Shown here: piece after piece, positions 16,597-24,751 of the stretch
Numbering within the stretch: position 1 is the first letter of the stretch
How the letters are laid out: the number at the start of each line of letters is the position of its first letter
Assembly: GCA_020161855.1 (NCBI GenBank)
Contig: JAIUNJ010000007.1
Location: 1-64,000, forward strand
Reading direction: 5' to 3'
Length of the DNA: 64,000 bases
Source of the DNA: Pseudomonadota bacterium
GTDB lineage: Bacteria; Pseudomonadota; Alphaproteobacteria; Rhizobiales; Aestuariivirgaceae
Notes under the pieces: generated by a model
What the model was told of the DNA's origin: nothing
Databases searched by the model: none
Seen by the model: the letters and a program-made list of their open reading frames with translations, nothing else
Position numbers and translations under genes: made by a program

Positions 16597-16618
16597 AAAA
16601 AACGACACCCGCCGGTGC
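16597..16618 (-). terminator. Weak Rho-independent terminator candidate after glsB-like gene
   Basis: On the minus strand a short GC-rich imperfect hairpin (about 5 pairs, GCACC-GGCG-GGTGT) lies just before TTTTTT (plus-strand A-run 16597-16602). It sits 30-50 bases past the stop of the GlsB-type gene. The stem is short, so the call is tentative. Confidence 0.3.
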
Positions 16619-16645
16619 GGACCCGCTACCCCAGGCGCAGAAGGT

Positions 16646-16906
16646 TCAGGCAGCATCCTTGGGCTTGACGACGAGGCCCCAGATGAAAAGCACCACGCAG
16701 GCGCCAATGATCGAGCCGATGAAACCGGTATATTCGCCGGGTCCATAGAAACCCAGGGCCTGTCCCAGAAAACTAGCCACAAATGCACCGACAACACCGA
16801 GCAGGGTCGTCAACACGAAGCCCTTGGGTTCGTTTTTCCCCGGCATGACAAACTTGGCAATGATTCCCGCCAGAAAGCCGATGATGATGGTCCAGATGAT
16901 TCCCAT
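16646..16906 (-). CDS. GlsB/YeaQ/YmgE family stress-response membrane protein
   Basis: An 86-aa protein made almost entirely of three hydrophobic helices, starting MGIIWTIIIGFLAGIIAKFVMPG and containing the family pattern GFVLTTLLGVVGAFVASFLGQ. This is the transglycosylase-associated protein family (PF04226), small inner-membrane proteins linked to stress, with unknown molecular role. The start at 16906 is preceded by GGGAGCG; an upstream in-frame extension has no hydrophobic or conserved content and is rejected. Confidence 0.85.
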   Translation of the reverse strand: MGIIWTIIIGFLAGIIAKFVMPGKNEPKGFVLTTLLGVVGAFVASFLGQALGFYGPGEYTGFIGSIIGACVVLFIWGLVVKPKDAA

Positions 16907-17025
16907 GTGACGCTCCCGTGTGTGGCGGCAGGCATTATTGCGGCATGGCAGGCGCAATGCAACGCACCTTCTTGAAATCGCCATGCTGCGGGCCAATGTT
17001 TACAGACACAAGACAGGAGAGTGCC

Positions 17026-17463
17026 ATGTCCAACAACAAGATACCGTCCCTTGCCGTGCTGCTGGGTCTCGTGGCCGTTGCGGGCTACCAGAACCGCGAG
17101 AAGATCGGCGAGTTCGTGAAGGGCCTGTCGGATGGCGACGAGTCTACGCCTGTCGGAAAGCTTGTAGCCCAGGCAAAGAAGGCTGTCGGCGGCGCGGAAG
17201 GCTTCTCGCTGCCCGGTAGTCTTGGCGAGCTTGTCGACAAGTTCAAGCAGGCCGGGCAGGGCACCAAGGCCGATAGCTGGGTGTCATCGGGCAGCAACGA
17301 GCCCGTCGAGGCGCCGCATGTCGAGAAGGCTCTCGGCGACGACCTGATCGATCAGTTGCTGAAGCAGACTGGCCTCAGCAAGCAGGAACTGCTGGACCGG
17401 CTTACCAAGTCGCTTCCCGAAGCCGTCGACAAGCTGACTCCCGACGGCAAGCTTCCGGCCTGA
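17026..17463 (+). CDS. YidB family protein (DUF937-like)
   Basis: A 145-aa protein. A short hydrophobic N-terminal segment (LAVLLGLVAVAGY) is followed by a linker rich in Gly/Lys and a C-terminal helical domain with the YidB-type motif ALGDDLIDQLLKQTGLSKQELLDRLTKSLPEAVDKLTPDGKLP. The function of the family is not settled. ATG 17026 has AGGAG at 17015-17019. It is divergent from the GlsB gene across a 119-base gap, and 213 bases without a gene follow before rlpA, in which I see no clear promoter. Confidence 0.8.
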   Translation: MSNNKIPSLAVLLGLVAVAGYQNREKIGEFVKGLSDGDESTPVGKLVAQAKKAVGGAEGFSLPGSLGELVDKFKQAGQGTKADSWVSSGSNEPVEAPHVEKALGDDLIDQLLKQTGLSKQELLDRLTKSLPEAVDKLTPDGKLPA

Positions 17464-17676
17464 TGGAGTACGCGCTCGCGGCTGGCAGCCGGAGCTGAAC
17501 GTGCCGTTCTCGGAGCGTTAACGCCAGCCGCTCACACATCATTAACGGTATCTGGGACAAATTACCCTGTGGATGGGTCTGCCTCCCGGCATGCTCAGCC
17601 CCCTTCTTGGGACGGGAGGGACGAGTTGGGTACCGCCAGAGGCTGAGGCCTGCGGCACAGTGTGGGAGTTTGCGTG

Positions 17677-18696
17677 ATGCGTCGTTACCTGGGAGTGGTG
17701 GGTATCTCCATCCTGCTGGCGCTTGGGCTGGCCGCCTGTTCATCCGGACACAAGAAGACCTCCAAGCTTGATCCTTTCGCGGGCAAGGGCAGCCCCTACT
17801 ACAAGGGCAAGGGCGCGATCCCTGAAGGCGGCGGCCGCTATCATGTAGGCAAGCCCTATCAGGTTGCCGGCAAGTGGTTCACGCCGAAAGAACAGCCGGG
17901 CTACGACAAGAAGGGCGTCGCCTCCTGGTATGGCGAGGCCTTCCACGCCCGCAAGACGGCAAACGGTGAATGGTTCGACATGAACGATCTCACCGCAGCC
18001 CATCCGACGCTTCCGATCCCGAGCTATGCCAAGGTCACCAATCTCGAGAACAACAAGCAGATCGTTGTTCGTATCAATGATCGCGGGCCCTTCGTCGGCA
18101 CCCGTCTGATCGATCTCTCCAAGGCATCGTCAAAGGAACTGGGCTTCAAGCAGCAGGGCAAGGCCAATGTCCGGGTGCAGTGGATCGGCAACGCGCCGCT
18201 CAACGACAAGAGCTATGCCCACCTGCAGATGATGAACAAGCTGGCCGATCGCGGCGCTTCCATGCGCCAGCTCGCGTCGGCGGCAGATGATCTGTCGGCG
18301 GCCAAGGTGCAGGTTGCGGGCCTCAAGCCGCGCACGACCGATATCACGGAGCAGCCGCCGGTGCAGCAGGCCTCGGCCGAACAGGCGGCATCGCAACAGT
18401 CGCTGTATCAGCAGGCTTCGACACCCGCCGTCGATAATCGCTCCGGCGGCTTTGTCGTTCAGGTGGCGACCTTCCGCGATCTCGAGAACGCCCAGGGTGC
18501 TGCAGATTCGGTTGCTGCGTTTGGGCCAACCCGCCTTCTGGAAACCAATTCCGACTCGGGCACCTTCTACCGCCTGCAGGTGGGGCCGATCTTCGACAAG
18601 CCGGAAGCAACAAATGCCCTCTATGCGGTGCGTGACAACGGCTTCCCCGAAGCCCGCCTGGCGCGCATCGTCATTCAGCAGGTTTCAAGCCGGTAA
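17677..18696 (+). CDS. rlpA: RlpA septal-ring lytic transglycosylase-like lipoprotein with SPOR domain
   Basis: A 339-aa outer-envelope lipoprotein: lipobox LAAC with C21, then a double-psi beta-barrel domain (about 75-175) containing GVASWYGEAFHARKTANGE, AKVTNLENNKQIVVRINDRGPF and LIDLSKAS. A Gln/Ala-rich linker leads to a C-terminal SPOR domain starting at GGFVVQVATF (about 265). RlpA proteins bind denuded glycan strands at the division site, and some cut them. ATG 17677 has GGGAG at 17664-17668. It precedes the DD-carboxypeptidase gene, placing two wall genes side by side. Confidence 0.92.
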   Translation: MRRYLGVVGISILLALGLAACSSGHKKTSKLDPFAGKGSPYYKGKGAIPEGGGRYHVGKPYQVAGKWFTPKEQPGYDKKGVASWYGEAFHARKTANGEWFDMNDLTAAHPTLPIPSYAKVTNLENNKQIVVRINDRGPFVGTRLIDLSKASSKELGFKQQGKANVRVQWIGNAPLNDKSYAHLQMMNKLADRGASMRQLASAADDLSAAKVQVAGLKPRTTDITEQPPVQQASAEQAASQQSLYQQASTPAVDNRSGGFVVQVATFRDLENAQGAADSVAAFGPTRLLETNSDSGTFYRLQVGPIFDKPEATNALYAVRDNGFPEARLARIVIQQVSSR

Positions 18697-18707
18697 GGTT
18701 GCGGTGT

Positions 18708-18736
18708 TTGCAATTGCGCATCTGAAGCTCTAATGA
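18708..18736 (+). promoter_or_regulatory. Promoter for the dacA-tmk-holB-metG operon
   Basis: TTGCAA at 18708-18713, a 17-base spacer, TAATGA at 18731-18736, about 37 bases before the dacA ATG. It is the only reasonable sigma70-like pair in the 76-base gap. Confidence 0.5.
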
Positions 18737-18772
18737 AATTCGCAGAGTGAGCCACGCTCTGCGGACCTCAAG

Positions 18773-19939
18773 ATGCGCATAATTTTCTTCGTTGTTTCCC
18801 TGCTTGCAGCTGCTTTCCTGCCAGGGCTGGCGCTTGCCCAAAGCGCTATCGACCAACCGCTCAATGCCAAGGCGCCCTATGCACTTCTGATCGACGAGAA
18901 GTCAGGGAAGATTCTGTTTGAGCGCGATGCTGACGTTCCCATCTCGCCGGCAAGCATGAGCAAGCTCATGGTGCATGCGATTGTCTTTGACATGCTCAAG
19001 TCCGGGCAACTGGCCGAGGATACGAAGTTCCAGGCCAGCCGCGACCTGCCTAAGAGGGTGGCCGCTCTTGGCCCCAAGGCAGCCCAGATGAATATCCGGG
19101 CCCGCGAGCAGGTTTCGGTGCTCGACCTGCTGAAGGGCTCGATCATTCTCTCGGCCAATGATGCCAACATCCTGCTGGCCGAAGGGATCGACCAGCGCCA
19201 GGCCGTGTTCGTGAGCCGCATGAACAGCAAGGCCGAGGAACTCGGTCTCAAGACGGCGCGCTTTGCCAATGTCACCGGTTTCGACGATCCGGATGAGAAG
19301 ATCAGCGTCCGCGATCTGGCCAAGCTGGCCGAATACATCATCAACGAGCACCCCGAATATTTCCCGCTCTATGCCCAGCGGGAGTTCACCTGGAACAAGC
19401 TGAAGCAGTTCAACCGCAACCCGCTCCTGTCGGACTACCGGGGCGCCGATGGCCTGAAGACCGGACAAACGGCTGAATCCGGTTACAGTTTGGTGGGCAC
19501 CGCGCAGCGCGAAGGCCGCAGGCTCGTCCTCGTCATTGCTGGTTTGCCGACGGAAGCCGATCGGAAGGCGGAAGCGGCGAAAATGCTCGACTGGGGTCTC
19601 TCCCGCTATCGCACGGTGCAAGTCTACCAGACCGGCGACAAGGTCGGTGAGGCGCGGGTCTGGGGCGGCAACAGGGATTTCGTCGATCTGGTCACCCGGG
19701 ACTCATTCCAGGTGACGTTGACGCCCGAAGAGCGCGCCACTGCTGAGGTGAAGCTGACTTATCAGGGCCCGCTGCTTGCGCCCGTAACGGCCGGTACCGT
19801 TGTCGGCAAGGTGCGTGTGACCGTCGAGGGGAAAACCATTGCCGAACTGCCGGTGATGACATCGACATCCGTGGAGCCTGTGAACTCCATGTGGGAGAAG
19901 GCCTGGGATAGCGCCAAGATCATGATCTTTGGCGGCTGA
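18773..19939 (+). CDS. dacA: D-alanyl-D-alanine carboxypeptidase (PBP5/6 family)
   Basis: A 388-aa periplasmic serine DD-peptidase with a signal peptide (cleavage near ALA-Q, residue 22). Catalytic motifs are S61-x-x-K64 in PASMSKLM, the SxN-type LSANDA, and KTG in GLKTGQTAESGYS. The C-terminal beta domain (from about 285) and a final amphipathic segment (MWEKAWDSAKIMIF) resemble the membrane anchor of PBP5. It trims D-Ala from peptidoglycan stem peptides. First gene of an operon; its TGA shares the A with the tmk ATG (TGATG at 19937-19941). Confidence 0.92.
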   Translation: MRIIFFVVSLLAAAFLPGLALAQSAIDQPLNAKAPYALLIDEKSGKILFERDADVPISPASMSKLMVHAIVFDMLKSGQLAEDTKFQASRDLPKRVAALGPKAAQMNIRAREQVSVLDLLKGSIILSANDANILLAEGIDQRQAVFVSRMNSKAEELGLKTARFANVTGFDDPDEKISVRDLAKLAEYIINEHPEYFPLYAQREFTWNKLKQFNRNPLLSDYRGADGLKTGQTAESGYSLVGTAQREGRRLVLVIAGLPTEADRKAEAAKMLDWGLSRYRTVQVYQTGDKVGEARVWGGNRDFVDLVTRDSFQVTLTPEERATAEVKLTYQGPLLAPVTAGTVVGKVRVTVEGKTIAELPVMTSTSVEPVNSMWEKAWDSAKIMIFGG

Positions 19940-20574
19940 TGACGCGCGGACTTTTCATCACGCTGGAAGGTGGCGAAGGCACCGGCAAGTCCACACAGGC
20001 GTTGCGTCTCACCGATCGATTGAAAGCATCAGGTCATGATGTCGTGCTGACGCGCGAGCCCGGCGGAACACCGCAGGGAGAAGCCTTGCGCAACCTGCTG
20101 GTTTCAGGCGACCCTGGAGCATGGAGTGCCAATGCCGAAGCCATGCTCAATGCAGCGGCGCGCGAGACTCATGTGCGGCAGGTGATCATGCCCGCCATTG
20201 CAGCCGGAAAGACAGTGATCTCGGACCGCTTCATGGACTCGACGCGGGTCTATCAGGGCTTTGCTGGCGGGGCTGACATGTCGCTGATCGATGCGCTGGA
20301 ACGCGCCGCCACACACGGCCTTCTGCCCAGCCTGACGCTTGTATTCGATCTCGCACCCGAGGTGGGTCTTGCCCGTGCCAAGGCCCGTGGCACCACCAAC
20401 GAAGACCGCTTTGAGCGCAAGGGCCTGCCATTCCACGCGCAGCTGCGCAAAGGCTTCCTGTTGATTGCCAGGGCCGATCCGCAGCGCTGCGCGGTAATCG
20501 ATGCCAGCCAGTCTCCCGATGACGTCTTCAGCCAGTGCTGGAGCAGGGTGGAGGAGGCCATGCAACGTGGCTGA
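19939..20574 (+). CDS. tmk: Thymidylate kinase
   Basis: A 211-aa dTMP kinase making dTDP for DNA synthesis. P-loop EGGEGTGKST (residues 10-19), the dTMP-binding TREPGGT, and SDRFMDSTRVYQG are all present. Length is normal for the family. The start overlaps the dacA stop by one base. holB follows with an 8-base overlap, so dTTP supply and the clamp loader are encoded together, as in many alphaproteobacteria. Confidence 0.95.
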   Translation: MTRGLFITLEGGEGTGKSTQALRLTDRLKASGHDVVLTREPGGTPQGEALRNLLVSGDPGAWSANAEAMLNAAARETHVRQVIMPAIAAGKTVISDRFMDSTRVYQGFAGGADMSLIDALERAATHGLLPSLTLVFDLAPEVGLARAKARGTTNEDRFERKGLPFHAQLRKGFLLIARADPQRCAVIDASQSPDDVFSQCWSRVEEAMQRG

Positions 20575-21559
20575 GGATCATGAAGACCCGCGGGAGGTGC
20601 CCTGGCACCCGCGCCTGGCAGACCGTGTGTTGGGCCATGATGGAGCCCGGGCCCTGTTTGATGCGGCACTGGCCTCTGGCAAGCCACATCATGCGTGGCT
20701 GATCAGCGGCCCGCGCGGTATCGGAAAGGCAACACTCGCCTACAAGCTTGCCAGCGCCCTGCTGGCCCAGACGACACCCGCCCAGACGGCTCAATGGATC
20801 AGTGCGCGGGCCCATCCCGATCTCTTTGTTCTCGAACGAAGCCTGAACGACAGCAAGCCCAGACGCCTGAGAGGCGAAATTGCCGTCGAGGATTCACGGC
20901 GGCTTGGCGAGTTCTTTGCCCGCACATCGGGCAGCGGTGGCTGGCGCGTTGCCATCATCGACGCCGTTGACGATCTTTCCAGCGAGAGCGGCAATGCGCT
21001 GCTCAAGCTCGTGGAGGAGCCGCCGCCGAAGAGCATCATCTTTCTCGTCTGTCATCTGCCGGGACGGTCGCTCAGGACATTGCGTTCGCGCTGCCTGAAG
21101 CTGCCGCTGCAACCGCTTTCGGACACGGATACCGAGTCTGTGCTTCGGGCCTTGCATCTCGACCCCGCGCCGGACGAGGCCGAACTTGAGCGTGCTGTCC
21201 GGCAGTCCGCGGGCAGTCCGGGCCGTGCCATCGACCTCATGTCCAGCACCGGGGCCAAGGCCTTTGACCTGTTTCTGCGCCGTCCCAACGGGTCGGAGGC
21301 GGAACGGCTCGCCATTGCCAATCATTTCTCGGCACGCCAGCAATCCCAGGGGGACTTTCTGGTCTTCACCGACCTTCTTCTCGGCTGGCTGGCGCGGGCA
21401 GCGCTGGCGCAGCCAGAAAGTGCCGCAGGCAACCGGCTTTCCCGCCTGCACCAGGAATTGTCCGAGCGGCGGCGGATTGTCGAAGGCTACAACCTCGACC
21501 GCCGCATGGCCGTGATCGAGGCCCTAGGCCAGGTGCAGGATGCCTTGAAGGCGGCCTGA
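20567..21559 (+). CDS. holB: DNA polymerase III delta' subunit (clamp loader)
   Basis: A 330-aa AAA+ clamp-loader subunit. P-loop GPRGIGKATLAYKLA, then VAIIDAVDDLSSESGNALLKLVEEPP, which holds the Walker B-like and sensor region, and LRTLRSRCLKLPLQPL, the sensor/Arg segment. I chose GTG 20567, which gives VAEDHEDPREVPWHPR; GGAGGAGG lies at 20551-20557. An ATG further upstream (20501) would run 66 bases deeper into tmk and gives an unconserved N-terminus. The zinc-binding cysteine cluster of E. coli delta' is absent. Confidence 0.9.
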   Translation: MAEDHEDPREVPWHPRLADRVLGHDGARALFDAALASGKPHHAWLISGPRGIGKATLAYKLASALLAQTTPAQTAQWISARAHPDLFVLERSLNDSKPRRLRGEIAVEDSRRLGEFFARTSGSGGWRVAIIDAVDDLSSESGNALLKLVEEPPPKSIIFLVCHLPGRSLRTLRSRCLKLPLQPLSDTDTESVLRALHLDPAPDEAELERAVRQSAGSPGRAIDLMSSTGAKAFDLFLRRPNGSEAERLAIANHFSARQQSQGDFLVFTDLLLGWLARAALAQPESAAGNRLSRLHQELSERRRIVEGYNLDRRMAVIEALGQVQDALKAA

Positions 21560-21580
21560 TTCCGGGGCAATAGGCCCGGC

Positions 21581-23137
21581 ATGAGCAAAGAGCCATATCT
21601 GATCACGACAGCCATTCCCTATGCGAACGGCGCTCCTCACATCGGCCACGCCTATGAGCGGATCGGCACCGACGTGATGGCGCGCTTTGCCCGCCTTGAC
21701 GGGCGCGAGGTGTTCTTCGTGACCGGCATGGACGAGCATGGCCAGAAAATGCAGCAGACGGCGGCCCGTGAGGGATTGACGCCGCAGGGGCTTGCTGACC
21801 GTACCGCAGCCCAGTTCGAGGCCATGGGCGATCTTCTGAATGCCCGCGCCGATGATATCGTGCGCACCACCTCCGAGCGCCATAAGCTGGCTGTGAACGA
21901 CATCTGGAGGCGGATGGAGGCCAACGGCGACATCTACCTGTCGAAGTATGCGGGCTGGTATTCGGTGCGCGACGAGGCCTTCTACGGCGAGGACGAAACC
22001 GAGCTTCGCGATAGCAAGCGCTTTGCCATCAAGACAGGCACGCCGGTCGAATGGGTGGAGGAGGAGAGCTACTTCTTCAGGCTGTCGGCTTACGCGAAGC
22101 CGCTGCTGGAGCACTATGCGCGAAATCCGGATTTCATCGTGCCGGAGCAGTACCGGAACGAGATCGTGGCCTTTGTGGAGCGCGGCCTGACAGATCTTTC
22201 AATCAGCCGGACCACCTTCAACTGGGGCGTCCCGGTGCCGGACAATCCGAAGCACGTCATGTATGTCTGGGTGGACGCGCTCACGAACTACATCACCGCC
22301 ACCGGCTTTCCCGACGCAGCAGCGCCGCGTGCCAAGTTCTGGCCAGCCGCTGCACATGTGATCGGCAAGGACATCACGCGCTTCCACGCCATCTACTGGC
22401 CGGCCTTCCTGATGTCGGCCAAGCTGCCGGTGCCCAAGCAGATCGTTGTGCACGGCTTCCTGTTCAATCGCGGGGAGAAGATGTCGAAGTCGACGGGCAA
22501 CATCGTCTCGCCTGCCGATCTCGTGGAACGCTACGGCGTCGATCCGGTGCGCTACTTCTTCATGCGCGAAGTGCCATGGGGCCAGGATGGTTCCTACAGC
22601 CACGAGGCCATCATTGCCCGCATGAATGCCGAACTGGCGAATGACCTTGGCAACCTCGCCCAGCGCTCGCTGTCGATGATCGCCAAGAACTGCGCGGGCA
22701 AGGTTCCGGCCTGTGGGCCACTGAGCGATGCCGACAAGGAGATCCTTGCGGCAGCAGACGGCTTGCTTGCCGAGGTGAGGACGCAGCACAAGGCTTATGC
22801 CATCAGCAAGGCCATGGATGCCATCTGGCGTGTCGTCGCTGACGCCAACCGCTACTTCGCAGGGCAGGAGCCCTGGGCCCTCAAGAAGACCGATCCGGCC
22901 CGCATGGAGACGGTGCTCTATGTCACGGCGGAGGTGCTGCGCATCGTCGGTCTGTTGATCCAGCCCTATGTGCCGGGCGCCTCGGCCAAGCTGCTTGATC
23001 TTCTGGCGGTGGGTGAGGGTGAACGGAGCTTTGCGGCCATTGGCCGGCGATTGACTCCGGGTGCCGCGCTGCCCGCCCCACAGCCAGTCTTCCCACGCTT
23101 CGTGGAAGAAGGGGCAGAAGCCACGCCACGCGCATGA
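21581..23137 (+). CDS. metG: Methionyl-tRNA synthetase
   Basis: A 518-aa class I synthetase. HIGH-type motif [14 protein letters not shown] at residues 13-26; KMSKS in EKMSKSTGN (about 300). The anticodon-binding helical domain (NELANDLGN...) follows. The length matches the short MetG form without the C-terminal dimerisation domain. The stop overlaps the tatD start by 4 bases (ATGA 23134-23137). Confidence 0.96.
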   Translation: MSKEPYLITTAIPYANGAPHIGHAYERIGTDVMARFARLDGREVFFVTGMDEHGQKMQQTAAREGLTPQGLADRTAAQFEAMGDLLNARADDIVRTTSERHKLAVNDIWRRMEANGDIYLSKYAGWYSVRDEAFYGEDETELRDSKRFAIKTGTPVEWVEEESYFFRLSAYAKPLLEHYARNPDFIVPEQYRNEIVAFVERGLTDLSISRTTFNWGVPVPDNPKHVMYVWVDALTNYITATGFPDAAAPRAKFWPAAAHVIGKDITRFHAIYWPAFLMSAKLPVPKQIVVHGFLFNRGEKMSKSTGNIVSPADLVERYGVDPVRYFFMREVPWGQDGSYSHEAIIARMNAELANDLGNLAQRSLSMIAKNCAGKVPACGPLSDADKEILAAADGLLAEVRTQHKAYAISKAMDAIWRVVADANRYFAGQEPWALKKTDPARMETVLYVTAEVLRIVGLLIQPYVPGASAKLLDLLAVGEGERSFAAIGRRLTPGAALPAPQPVFPRFVEEGAEATPRA

Positions 23138-23937
23138 GCAGGGCCCTGATCGTCGACAGCCATTGTCACCTCGACTTTGACGGGCTGAGCAGCAATCTGC
23201 CGGTGATCCTGGCGCGGGCCGCCGAACAGGACGTAGGGCTCATGCTGTCGATCTCGTCACGGGTCCGGCAGTTCGACAAGCTGCGCCAGATCGCAGAAGA
23301 AAATGATAATGTTTTCTGCACGATAGGTACTCATCCTCACAACGCGCATGAGGAAGTGGACCTGCCAGCGTCAGAGTATGTCCGGCTGGCACAGCATCCG
23401 AAGGTGGTGGGGATCGGCGAGGCGGGTCTCGACTACCACTATGATTTCAGCCCCAGGGAAGCGCAGGCCAAGGGGTTCCTGACGCAGATCGCTGCGGCCC
23501 GGGAAACAGGCTTGCCGCTGGTCATCCACACCCGCGAGGCGGAGGAGGACACGGCGCGCCTGCTCGAGGAGGAGATGGCGAAGGGCACGTTCAAGGCCGT
23601 GTTGCACTGCTTCACCTCGCAGGATTGGCTGGCCCGCAAGGGCGTTGAACTGGGGCTCTATGTCTCCTTCTCCGGCATCCTCACCTACAAGACGGCAGAG
23701 AATCTGCGCGACACGGCCCGCGGATTGCCGGAGGACCGGATCCTGGTGGAGACGGATTCACCCTATCTCGCACCAGTGCCCTACCGGGGCAAATCCAATG
23801 AACCATCTTTCGTGCGGAAGACGCTGGAGGTGCTGGCAGCGGCCCGCGGCACCGATGTTGACCACATGGCGCGGGTGACGAGCGACAACTTCTTCAGGCT
23901 GTTCTCCAAGGTGCCGCGACCGGCAGGCTTCGCATGA
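23134..23937 (+). CDS. tatD: TatD family metal-dependent hydrolase (DNase)
   Basis: A 267-aa TIM-barrel hydrolase: DSHCHLDF near the N-terminus (two metal His), [24 protein letters not shown] and [14 protein letters not shown]. TatD proteins are 3'-5' exonucleases or nucleic acid repair enzymes. Coupled by ATGA overlaps on both sides, to metG and the MBL gene. This three-gene order is common in alphaproteobacteria. Confidence 0.92.
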   Translation: MSRALIVDSHCHLDFDGLSSNLPVILARAAEQDVGLMLSISSRVRQFDKLRQIAEENDNVFCTIGTHPHNAHEEVDLPASEYVRLAQHPKVVGIGEAGLDYHYDFSPREAQAKGFLTQIAAARETGLPLVIHTREAEEDTARLLEEEMAKGTFKAVLHCFTSQDWLARKGVELGLYVSFSGILTYKTAENLRDTARGLPEDRILVETDSPYLAPVPYRGKSNEPSFVRKTLEVLAAARGTDVDHMARVTSDNFFRLFSKVPRPAGFA

Positions 23938-24728
23938 GCCTGCGCGTCACCATACTGGGGTGCGGGTCTTCAGGCGGCGTTCCCCGCATCGGTCCGGATT
24001 GGGGTGGCTGCGACCCGCTCAACCCGCGTAACCGGCGGCGGCGATGTTCGATCATGCTGGACCGAGAGACCGCCAGCGGGACAACCCGCGTGGTGATCGA
24101 CACGTCGCCCGACTTTCGCGAGCAGATGCTGAGTGCGGGCGCCGGGGAGATCAGTGGCGTCTGGTTCACCCATGAGCATGCCGACCATACCCACGGCGTC
24201 GATGACCTGCGCGCCTATTTCTTGCGGCAGCGCGGGCGCATTCCGGTCTGGGCCGACGAGCAGACCTACAGCATGCTGTCACGGCGCTTTGCCTATTGCT
24301 TCGAGACGCAGCCGGGCAGCGACTATCCGCCCATCCTCGATCACCGGCTGATCCGCGACGAGCGCCCGGTGATGACCGACGGAGCGGGGGGCGAGATCAG
24401 CGGCATCCCGTTCCGCGTCCACCACGGCAGCATTGATGCGTTGGGCTTCCGGATTGGCGGGCTGGCCTATACGCCGGACGTCAACGGCATTCCGCAAGAC
24501 AGCATCCGCTATCTGGAAAACCTCGATATCTGGATCGTGGATGCACTGCGGCCCAAGGCCCATCCGACCCATTTTTCCCTGCCGGAAACCCTGCAGTGGA
24601 TCGAGCGCATGAAGCCGCGCCGGGCCATCCTGACCAACATGCATGTCGATCTCGACTACGAGGCCCTCAAGAGACAACTCCCGCCCGGCGTGGAACCGGC
24701 CTATGATGGCATGACAGTCGAAGCCTGA
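23934..24728 (+). CDS. MBL-fold metallohydrolase (PhnP-like)
   Basis: A 264-aa beta-lactamase-fold hydrolase: ILGCGSSGGVPRIG at the N-terminus, the zinc motif HEHADHTHGVDDLR, and AILTNMHVDLDYEAL near the end. The family includes the PhnP cyclic phosphodiesterase and RNase Z-like enzymes. Here the partner is TatD, not a phn operon, so a phosphodiesterase role in nucleotide or RNA turnover is possible but unproven. Last of the coupled set; 23 bases separate it from the large unknown gene. Confidence 0.88.
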   Translation: MSLRVTILGCGSSGGVPRIGPDWGGCDPLNPRNRRRRCSIMLDRETASGTTRVVIDTSPDFREQMLSAGAGEISGVWFTHEHADHTHGVDDLRAYFLRQRGRIPVWADEQTYSMLSRRFAYCFETQPGSDYPPILDHRLIRDERPVMTDGAGGEISGIPFRVHHGSIDALGFRIGGLAYTPDVNGIPQDSIRYLENLDIWIVDALRPKAHPTHFSLPETLQWIERMKPRRAILTNMHVDLDYEALKRQLPPGVEPAYDGMTVEA

Positions 24729-24751
24729 TTCCTTCACTTCGGAGTGTTGCC

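Noticed and set aside
17515-17548. Possible CtrA sites (TTAACG at 17518 and 17543) before rlpA
   Set aside because: The two half-sites are about 24 bases apart instead of TTAA-N7-TTAA, so the spacing does not fit.
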